Positions 49,401-61,400 of a stretch of DNA of 64,000 nucleotides are shown here, in pieces; position 1 is the first letter of the stretch; every line of letters starts with the position of its first letter. Under the pieces are notes generated by a model. It was given only the letters and a program-made list of their open reading frames with translations. It did not search any database and was not told the origin of the DNA. Source of the DNA: Aplidium turbinatum (taxonomy: Eukaryota > Chordata > Ascidiacea > Aplousobranchia > Polyclinidae); contig OU964920.1 in the NCBI GenBank assembly GCA_918807975.1, positions 2,678,501 to 2,742,500 of the forward strand. The letters are read 5' to 3'. A program made the translations under genes and the position numbers.

Positions 49401-52400
49401 AAAGACTGTGCATCTCTCTAGCAGCCTGTCAGTGTAATCCGAAAAAAATTGCGATACTCCAGAAGCCCAGAAAGTCCCCAAAGACTCCAAAATCCCAGTA
49501 AAAGGAGATTCAGACCCAGCAGCCCAAACAAAAAAGGCTCTAACTACGCAGTTAGTGTAGAATTAGGGAACGTTCAAATATTACGTAACGCTTTTTTCCG
49601 AATTTTTGACCCCCCCTCCCCCATGTAACGCCAACGTAACGCTTTTTTCAATCCCCCCCTCCCCCATGTAACGCTTTTTCACTACGAATTTAGCACAAAA
49701 AACTACCATTCCGTACTCGAAAGCGTTACGTAACGTTTTGCTTGAACCCCCTCCCCTCCGATGTGACGCTAACGTAACGCTTTTCATAACCCCCCCTCCC
49801 CCTCGAAGGCGTTACGTAATATTTGAACGTTCCCTTAGGTCAATGTTGTTGCCAATTTAAATTTTGAACAACTAACTAACCACCACCGATGACTTTTTCT
49901 ATCTTGATACATGAAGCGTCGATTTCTTTAGTGAATTCATGAACAGCACGATTCGGGTCTTCATAGGTCGTAGGATCGATATAAGTTTTGTGTCCCGAAC
50001 CAAATATTCGACTGAATTTAACACTTGAACCATTGTATATGGCTGGATGCTTTTTGGCTTTGTGTTTCTCCATAGATCGTCTTGCACGTCGTCTGCCAAT
50101 GAAAGCACGATCTTAACATCAAGAATACTTTATAAAAAAAAAAACTATCCAACAATAGATCACCGAACGAACAAAGGACTGATTAAAATAAAATGGCTTG
50201 TTTTTAGCAATGTGACAATTGATAGCTTGTTATTCAGCTTGTAGATGAGAAAATTGATTTAATGTGGATAATCATTAACTAAACAAACTTTCTTAGCTTA
50301 TGAAATGGATCTCTAAGTTGTGCGGTAAAAACTGACCATGCCATACAAAAGTAAAGAAACATAATAACATTTTATTCAAAAGCAGATTTATGCACAAGTG
50401 TGCAGTGGTGGATCTAGGGACACATAAAAGTAACTTGTTTACAGTGCACTTACCAGATTTAAATTAATTAAGTTAAATTTTACACATCATTATGTTTTGT
50501 TGAAATCCCCCTTTAAGGTTACTTGCTGGATCGGCCTCTGCCGGTGTACGCTAAAGGCGAGGACATTAAATCTAGTCACTAAATTGCCGACTGAAGGCAA
50601 TTTACGTTTGGATACAACGCAGCAATAGTCAAACCAATTCACAAAACCAGCCTTTCAATCTTCAATGAGATCACATCAACCAACCGGTGCTCAAGCATTC
50701 AGGTAGGCACTTTAACAAGTAGATTTCTAGTAAACCACGAACCAATCAGAAGCTACGCTGTTCATGACGTCATCAAGGTTGCGTTTAGGAAGAATAAAGG
50801 AAAAATGCAAATTCTAGCTAAATTAAATCAATGCTTTGCCATCGGTTGACTTGGCGCATTGGGTTAGGGCGGTGGTAGTCATTACATTGACGTGGGTTTG
50901 ATTCCCACCGCTGTTATAGCTCTTTTTTCTTTTGTGATTACCAAACAAAGTTCAAAGTAATAATTAATTCTCTGGCTGAATGCTGGAATGGTCACAATTG
51001 GACAGATAACGTAGCATCTCATTGGTTCGTGGTTGGATTGGACAGAAGTCCATGGATTGGATATCTGCATGTTAAAGTGCCTTCCAAGCATTCAAGCAAC
51101 AAAACACACTTTTGAAAAATATTATTACGTAAGCAAAAAATGACATTCTGTTTACATTGACTGGGTGGCGTTGTGGTTCGAGTGCATGCCGCTGAGTCAA
51201 TAGATGTGGGTTCGATACCCCATCGGGTAACACCAAAGACTTCATAAAAATGGCACTAGATCCATTCCTGCTTTGCACTCGGTAAAAAGGAAATGGATTT
51301 AGGGGAATTTATGCACTTGGCTGCGCCGGTTTGACGATGTGCTGGGAGCAAGGCTTTCTTGCAAACACCAATGTATCATGCAGAAAGCATGTGCATGTTA
51401 ATTCTGTTACACAACAGTTGGATTAGTTAAATATGTTTTTGCTTGGTGTGTTGGAACAAAAAATATTCTGTTTATCAAGATAATCATTACTGCAGAATCT
51501 AAAAATCTGAATAGCCTACTACGGAAAGAAGATGAGTTAAGGCAACGTAAAAATTCCATCCACTGAGTTATTCTCATTTAGAATTTGGACAGATATGGGC
51601 CAATGATGATTTCATAGTTCTTATTATCTTCAGTAATTCTCGTCACAGTAAAACCATTATAAATCACACAATAGATTCTTACTTCCGAAAACACAAAATC
51701 CCAACAATGACCAATAACACTAAACCCACTCCTCCGCATGCTGCAATGACTAATGGAATGATGTCCACTCTTTGGGATGCTGAAATCTTGTTTTCGTCGT
51801 TCAGCAATAAGTCACTAACTGAGTCACTTGTCTTCACATCTATTGATGCACTGTATGGACCATAACCGGCATTGGTACGAGCACGAACCTGAGTGAATCA
51901 AATCCAAACATTACAAATACTGGTATGCTTACTTTTTGTTTGAGTTTGAAAAAGTGTTAAAACTAAGATGTCTACAAAGTGGCTGTCAGATTGGTTTCAT
52001 TTGTTTACTACAAAAGCGTGTCCTGGACTAAAATATATTACTAGCTATAGTAAGCTATACACTACAGGGAAACTACACATCAATAAACGGGATGATCGTT
52101 GTCCTCTATCATGTGTATAACGTCTGTAGTTTAGCAGATACGAAACGAAACTTGCCAACAAAGAGCGTTCAGGGGGATATTAAGCAGGAGCAGGAGCAAC
52201 GAGAAGATTATGTCAAGCAGGAGCAACGCCTTAAACGTGCTTAAAACGCCCCACAATCCTGCATCTCAATTCGTTAATATGCAAACAGAAGGTTTCAGTG
52301 AACACTTAAATAAGAATTCCACCTTTACGCAGAACCGCACGCCCTCTTGGAGACCAGTTAGTTTCATTTCTGTTCCTGCAGTTCGATTAACTTTTGTCAG

Positions 52401-55400
52401 GTTCTGATTGTACGATGACTCCATTGATGTTTCGTCTGTTATCGTGTTCACGACAACTTCGTAGTCTTGGATAAGACCATTTTTGTTCAAGGGTGCACTC
52501 CAAGCAATTGTAAATGAATGGTCCAACACCTCTACCATGTGCACACCAACCACAGCAGAAGGGGCTGAAAAGTTTCATTTATTAAATAATGGTATTGTCC
52601 GTTTATCTTTTGCAATTTCAAGAAATTAAAAACTCCCATAAAAAAACGTGCACCAAGCCAACGTAGCTCATCAATTGTTGCAGCAGATATATTGATAATT
52701 AAGTAAACATAACAACAGAAACTCAAAAAAATTTTCACGAAATTTTAGCTAAGAAACCCAACATCTTTAAGTGTCAGTTTTCTTTCAGTAAAAAATTTGA
52801 AAGCGTCCCGCGGGAGATTCGAACCAATAACCCACTAGCTGCTGATTATGGAAGACATACATGACATCATTACATTTCAAAAAATACGTTACTTTTACGC
52901 CATAATGTGATTCGTTATTTTTACTGTACGATACCAAACATTCTCAAACAGCAATTTCATCTGGTTCAAACCATAACCATATCAACTCTGATTTGTACCC
53001 AGTTTGGTAATGTTATGCACAAGACAACTAAGCGACTATCTGGGCTGTTTTTAAATCAATAATTAATCTTACCGGCTTGATCAGTCTCCGCTCGAACGAT
53101 GACGCAGTCATCCTTAGCATTGCCACTGGACTTAGCAACAATGGTAACGCCATTACGCGCGCACACCTGAAAAAAATGGAATTTTGTGAACTCGTGTGAG
53201 TTAGAGATACAGATAGTTGAGTGTAAGGTGGCAGTCAATGTCCGATGGCACATGGACAAAAGCTCAAATCCACAAACAGACCCATGGTCTCTTCGCAGAT
53301 TCCCGTTGCTGGAAATTCCTTTTTTATTGCTGTATTTATTGTATTATATTTACCTACAACGAAATAAAATCAATCAATCAATCTCGACATCGGGAGTTAT
53401 TATCATGTGAGTTACTATTACATTATCATCTTTCATTAAAATAATTCATTATGTACTTTTTGCAACAACACACAATTTTACTTTTCGAATCATAGATGCA
53501 ACCACACTACATAAAACAGAAAACGCGTCAGTCGTAGACATCTGTTCCCAATTTTTGTAAGTTTAATGAAGAAGCCAAGATACCTTGAACTTGTATTTAG
53601 CGTAAGAGCTTAAAGCCGAGACAGTGGCAGATGTCATTCTTAAACCGGTTTGATCAGGTAAATACTTGATAGAATCGGAACAGGAACGGCAACTCTTGAA
53701 TTCAAATTCGCATCGCAAACACTGGATCCTGAAAAGTAAAAATGCATGCATTAAATTGATTACAAGCAATTTACACCCATTAACAATACATACAGTATAA
53801 CGTATATACTGTAATTACCAAGCAACGCAAAAAGATCAGTCATGATCGAATACTGAAAAAATAAAACTTTTCTAGGTTATTGATTAAAAATTTATTCATA
53901 TTTGTAACGTATCAAAGTAGATCAAGATTCATCCAGCAAAGCAGCTGTGTCAACATTCAATAACGAGCAATGTTTCATGTCTAAATACACGAATACAACT
54001 TCTACATACAGGGTTGTACAGCTAAACAATATATGCTTTTAATACTACAAAAAGTGCTCAATGCCAAGCGAAAAGCCAAGCAGAGCGAATTACATCAAAA
54101 TTAGCTACTAGTTCACTAAAAACCTTAATAACCTGTTTCACCTCAATAGGATCATCAGAAGGAACTTATTCAAATAGAATGTTTTTTGGTTTTAACAAAT
54201 AAAGCGTAGTACAGCTATAATTTTTAAAACAAAAGAACAGTCATCGGCTAAAAAGAAAAAAACACCAAGACCATGTGATGGAAATCACTGGTGGAAAGTT
54301 AAATACAGTAGTCAAAAATAACTTCATAATAAATTTCTTTAAATGACAAAATTATTAGTTCCAGGCATGAAACCAATCGTTTCAACCAATAAAACAACAA
54401 TTCCGGCCACAAAACTATCGAATCCGAGCAATAAACTCAAACCAATAAACAAAATATGTTAATCAGCTCATTTAAACAAATTACCATTTGTGAAACCTAA
54501 TTAACTAAGCCTAAATAGTGAAAGATTTTTCCTTCAAGGAGCAAGTGTAAGTTTAAGTTTGTCTTTTCTCGTTAACTTCTGAGAGAATGTAAATGGATTA
54601 AATTTGTCACAGCCTCGCAGTGATTAATGACCATAAATAAACAAAGCATTGGTAGTGCCTTCCCTTTCGAAGATGGTGGCATGGTAAAACGTCTCTCCCA
54701 ACTACTTTAAAAGATTGGCGCAAGTTTATTGTATCCCAGTACTAGTTTTAAACTTGAAAAAGTTTGAAAACCTTTTTAAAACCCTTTTTAAAGTTTATGC
54801 ATGTCCTTCGTTCCCCCGCGAAAACGCATCCCCGCAAAAACGCAGCTCGTCTCACGTGGCAACCGCAAACTCAATTAAAAAGCTGAAAGCATGTTGCAAA
54901 TCCTTTCAGGTTGGTATGAGATGCACATATGCAACCAAAGCATACATTACATCCAATGGAAACGCGCCATAGCACATATACCGAAAAGACACTTCAATAC
55001 AATATTTAGACGTTAAATACCTTCCATGTTTACATGGTATTCTAAATGTTTCCATAATAATTGTTCTTAAAGGAAAATTTGAAATTTTCCCTTGGCTAAA
55101 TCGTCCATAAGAAATGACCGAAAACCATACAAAACGAACTTCAAATAACACTTACCATCGTATAGGGCCATAACAATACACATTAAAATAAAAATACGCG
55201 AACGCACCACCAAGGTAATCTACAGTAAAGTATCTAATTGAAAATTGCCATTCTAGAAATCCAGAAGACACGGAATGGCTTTTTTTTTAACAAAGTAGCA
55301 ACTGCACACACCCTTCCAACTTACTCGTATGTCAAGTCAACTCGGCCGCCATTGTTCAAAGGGGGTGACCACAACAGAGTGACTGAGGTATCGTTGACTT

Positions 55401-58400
55401 TCGTTATGACGTTCATCGGTTTGCTTGGTGGTTCTGCAGCAACAAGTTTCCATTATGGTTCTTACAGCATATGTAACTCTCTATGCACACCTCTGACCCC
55501 CTAATGCACACCTCTTTGAATCCTTCTGCAAGTATGCATACCTCTTTGACCCCCTATGCACACCTCTTTGAATCCCTCTGCAAGTATGCATACCTCTTTG
55601 ACTCCCTGTGCACACCTCTTTGAATCCTTCTGCAAGTATGCATACCTCTTTGACCCCCTATGCACACCTCTTTTACTCCCGGTGCGTACCCTCTTTTCAT
55701 TAGTGCACCATTCGACCACCCCTAAACTCCTTTTCGCCCTCGATGCGAAATGCAAAGCGTAGAAAGGTTTCAGCCTTTTTTGCTTTGTACAATTAAAACT
55801 TTTCACTCCACACAACATTCTAGCTACAATTTTTAAGAAAACACTGATTTGTGTTTGAGGTAAAGAAATTAAACAATTTTGCCAAAAGTATGTTCAGAAT
55901 TTAAATTCAAATGCTTTTATTATTGTTTTAAACCCAAGTTAATTTAATAACCAATGTTTTGCATGTTTACGAAAAATTACCTCTTATTATATCATGAGAT
56001 TAAAAACTATACCACTTTAGAAACAGACGTATCGACTTATCCAAATTAAAAATAAACAAAAAAGCAACCTTTGCATGGATATGCAAGTGTCTTGGAGACA
56101 AAAATAAAAATACATCAGTTAAATATAATAAAATGTAAGAAACAATAAAACCATTTAATTACTGGTGCATTGGTGCTCTGCTCCATCAGATTGAGCTCGG
56201 AAATATCCGTCCATGCAATCACACAGTGTTGCCCCACTTGATTTTGATAAACTGTAGTCAGGGCACCGTTTGCAGAGTTGGTTGGCCACCGTTGATTTAA
56301 AGCTTCCAGGGCTGCAAGCTGAAAAACAAAACCAATTAATTGTTAATAACGTTGTGGTGTTTTCTCACTACCGAAAAAAGAAACTTGTTCTCAGTTAAGA
56401 AAAGGAAATATCTTCTGACAGGTGTCAAACCCACAACAATGTTTGATATGAACGACTCGGTTACATGTCTTGTAACATGCCTTCCTTTGCGTTGTTCCAA
56501 GTTATGATCAAGTTTGCCAAATTTGGTCTTTTTCTCATTGATTTGACGATTGAAAACGTTGAATCAATGTTAAAAATATAGCTTGCAAGCTAGGCCAACA
56601 GCAACTTTTGAAAAGGAAATGAACCATCTCCAGTTTTGCTGCTAACTTGCTTAGTGGAAAGTGCCTACATGTGAATCGACATGAATTGGGTTACGCAATA
56701 GGGTGGCTCGTTTTTGAACTTTTTTTTTAAATTCTCTCGGGGTAGTGGGGAAATGGTGCCAATGAGTGAGAAAACAATCATGACAAAATTTGAGATTTGT
56801 AAAAAGTTGTCTTCAGCCTCCTCATGGGGCCCAAAAATCGAAAAATGGGGTCAAAAACGCAATTTTTTTTTTAAATATTTTTAGTTTGGGTAGATACAAT
56901 ATTGTTTAGATATGTCTAATTAGCCTAAGAAAAAAAATTGGAGTCATTTGAACTATTCCTTCAGCTTCCTCACAGCTTCTGAAAATTTCCCTTTTGCTGA
57001 AAATTTTGCATTTTTGTGGGTGGGTACATGATACATAATTGCGTTAGACATTTTGCCAGCTATAAAACGTCATTGTATTTCTCTTTATAGGCCTGCCCTG
57101 AGCTGTTGCGTCATTTTTTAATGAAATTGGGTTAATTTGGTAGGAAAAAGTGACGTCTTTTATTTGAATTTACGTCACTGACAAAGTTTGTAGTTATGTA
57201 ACCACAAACAAAAATGCGAAATTTTCAGCAAAATAAAAATTTTTAGAAGCTGTGAGGAAGCTGAAGGAATCATTCAAATGACTCCAATTTTTTTTTATAG
57301 GTTATTTAGATATATCTAAACAATATTGTATCTACCCAAACTAAAAATATTTAAAAAAAAATTGCGTTTTTGACCCCATTTTTCGATTTTTGGGCCCCAT
57401 GAGGAGGCTGAAGACAATTTTTTACAAATCTCAAATTTTGTCATGATTGTTTTCTCACTCATTGGCACCATTTCCCCACTACCCCGAGAGAATTTAAAAA
57501 AAAAGTTCAAAAACGAGCCACCCTATTACGCAATAAACCTTATAAAAATGGCGCTAAGTCTGTTCCTACTGACCACTCTACTTTAAGGAAATGGATTTTA
57601 GGTTGTTTATGCACTTGGCTGTGCTTCAATGCAGAAACGTTAAAATAATTTATTTCGAAAAGTCAGCAATGTACGAAACCTAGCGGTCTTGTAAACCGTG
57701 TGGTGTCATCAGTGCAGTCTTTGTGATTTCATAAAACAAACGTCTTTTTAACCTACAATGGGATTTTTCAATTTTTAGGGGTAAGTTTTCAATTCTGTCG
57801 GATCGAAATATGATGACGTCGTCAGTTTGGGTTACGATTCGGACAATAAACTTCAAGGTATGAAAATTAGAAAATAGTTCATACAATTTCACATACGTTC
57901 GGTAATTTGAGTTGGTCCCACAACCGACAAAACTATTTTGCATGTTTCTTTCATGAGTTCAAGATCATCTTTTCAAAAATCTTTATCCCAAACCATTTGA
58001 TTCACCTTTTCATTAATTTGATATGGGATTTGAAGGTGTGGGTACTTTCCCATAACCTAGATCACTGTCTCTAAAGCTGTCTCGATACTGACTCGATGAC
58101 TAATTGTTTGTTTGTGGTTTTTCGTTGTCTGTTGTGTTGTATCTGCAATCGCAGTGTGCAGCATGTTGGTCGCACAATATAAAACATCACTGTCATTGCA
58201 CAACAACTTGCTTCATTTGCGTCTCTTAAACAGGAAGTGTCGGTTTAATGGGAGTCTTTGTGAGCAAACAAATGCCGTCTGTTTGCATCAAAATATATTG
58301 TGTTGTCTTTTCAAAAAAATTGACAACTCGCTAAAAGAACCAAACACAGCTCTTTTAGCGCAGGTCATCGATTCTTAGTTTTTAATCATGTTCGGAATGT

Positions 58401-61400
58401 CAGCGCATTGTGCTTAAGCGTTATAGACCAGTGCCCATTGTTTATCAAGTCAAGAGTAAACATAAAAATACAGTCAAGTATGTGAAGTCAATGGGATCTA
58501 AATCAGCATGCACAAAACCAGCGACCCCAACATATTTTAAGTTTATTTATTTAAAAGCAGCTTAGAAAATCAGCAGAGCATGAGAACGTAGGCAACGCAG
58601 TCAAACGTGAAGAAACAAGAGCTGAAAAAATATTTTAAAAACTAAAAAAACAAAGACAAAAGAATGAAAAGAGTAATTTGTTGGCCAAATAGCAGAAACA
58701 ACCAAGTTTAAATGGCAGTTCATACAATTGTGTCACCCAATACTTGCCATCATTCCTCAAAGTCAAAAAGCAGGCCTATCGGCGTTAGCAAGGATTAAAT
58801 GAGATGATGAGGCGTATAGTTTGCCCTTGACTTGACTGCGCTGGTCAGTGGTGACTGGAATTCTTGTTCAAAAATGAGATGCCATAGCATTGGTGCTAAG
58901 ATTTTGTCAAGCTCAAATAGCTTCAAAGAAAATGAAGGGGTGTACCAACAAACATCTATAGGATTGGCCCGCCATTAAGTGTCTTTTTCGAGACACAGCC
59001 GCGTGCTCTGGAGCCCTTTATAGGATTGGCCCATGATACAAGAGAAGGATCCACAGAGGATACAAACTGATATGCACAAATCAACAATAAAAAAAATAAC
59101 AGTAACCTCCCAAATACATGTAGCTCTACACAAAGTGAACTTTGCATGACTTTTGACTTCTTCTTTTGGTTACTTTTAATAACGTCTTTTTAGACATTAT
59201 TTTTAAAGAAAAAAAAAAGTTAAACGTCATGCAAATTTCACTTTGTGTAGAGCTACATGTATTTGGGAGGTTACTGTTATTTTTTTATTTGCTTGTTGAA
59301 TGCTTCCGTGCGTTTTAGGTTAGAAATACAGTATGTAGTTTCCAAGCGATATCTCAAGCTTTTTTTTCTAGTATGTGGACATGCTTTGAGAGTGCCACTA
59401 ACACACGCTTTCACACGTCACAAAATAAGAAGTGTTGCTGTACAGTACGTGTCGCGACAATAATGAAGTGTTGCACTTCATAAAGTGACAATATTGATGT
59501 GCGGCGATGCTGAATCGATGCAAACAATAATACTAACAAAGAATCATTGTGAAGAGGAAGAAATTATCTGAAAAACGTTAAAATTCCAAATTTTATTAAT
59601 CAATATCAAAAGAACCTAAACAGATGGAGTCCTGTTGAAAACCTCGTAAGAGAAAGGATAGCAAATAAAATAGCATAAAATTACAATACAAGCCAATGTT
59701 TAATTCCCAGCCGATATCACTCGTAAAATTAAATTTTGCAAATACATTTCGTTAATACAGTTTTTGTTGTCACAACACATTTGGGACCCATTTGGAACGT
59801 ATTCGGACAGCGTATGGTACACATGTGGAACACATTTGGACCATGTATAAACAACTATGTGGAACTCATTTGGAATTGTTATTGAATTTGATTTGAATAC
59901 GTTAGACGCTTTAATCGCTAAACTTCCCGTTTCCTTGAACTAATTACTTTTGATTGTTGGAAAAAATAAGTTCTTTGAAAAAATGACTTCCTTTCGTGTT
60001 GCGAGCATTATCCCCGAGGCACCCGAGACCTCAAACGAAAAGAAGAAAATAGCAATCACTCACAACAAGTGACGCATTATTATTTTCTCATGTGGTAAGT
60101 CCACACTGCAAACACAAGGAGCATACAGCCAGTGACGCAGCTAGAAAGAAAATTTTACAGGGCAAAAGCAACTGTTGTGGGGTAAATATTTTAATATTTA
60201 AAATAACTTATATAGCAACTACATAGTTTGTTTAAATATATAGCAACTGGATAAAGCCTAATATTGATGAAATGTCATTCAACATGTAACACAATGTCAA
60301 CGTTGTAATAATATTAAAAATCCATTTTTTAGGGGAGCAAAGATACAATTTTTTGAGGCAATTGCTCTCCCAAGCACCTTCCTCTTCTCTGTGGCTACGC
60401 CCTGTTTCTACCCATGAATACTTCTCGAGTTCTCAAAAACACTCCTCTATGACATTCATCAATGCCGCAACCAGGTATAACAAAATACACTTTTGTGTTT
60501 GTTTGTACACGTTGTAAACCTGATGATGAAGTGATTATCAAAAGTTTCGAGTTTTTACTACAAAGAAGAAACACAGAACACCGACGCCATGTTGTCCTTT
60601 GGCACCAAGCCTAGTCCGGCCAAAGCAATTATGCATCAACGTCATAAATGCTGATTGTCAGGTCACTACTATGCAGATCTGGTGTCTCAAGTTTATCGTT
60701 CATTTATCAAAAAATTAGGAAATATTTAAATGACGCCTTTAAGAGATGTCAGGGTAGACATGTTGCCCCAAAAATACATAAGTTTCACATTTAGCTGATT
60801 TAGGTATGAAAAAAATCATGGAAAAGTTTAATAAACTATGTTTAACAAAACATTGATCTTACGATGGTATATATTCCATAAAACATTTAATTTTGAAAAA
60901 ATCATGAAAACCGCTAATAGAACTACAAATAAAATCTAAAATAGAAGGAGTTCCGCTTTTAGCAGCATGATCGTTGCTTACTTCACAATGTAGGACCTGT
61001 TTTAGCCCGCTAAAACAGGTCGTTATATCTGCATTGTGAAGTAAAAATCTAAAATAATAATTACTACAGTATTTCAAAATTACAAAAAAAGTCTAAATAA
61101 AACAAATACAAATTTGCATTTTGAAACGGTTACTTGAACATGAAGTTCGGTTCTTTACTTTGGCTTATGGAAAACACCTTTCAAATCTTCTGAATAGGCG
61201 ACATGTCTTAGTAAACATAGTACCGTACACAAGAACTAACCTCTGCACTGCGTACGAGCTCGGTTGGGTTGGTAGCCTGCGGTACAAACGCAAGTTCCAG
61301 ACGGGACAGTCCAATTCCCTTCACCATTGCAGTACAGGCCTGCACGGACACCATTTTCCTGCATAACAAAAATGACAGTATGCTGACTTAGTTTGCAAAA

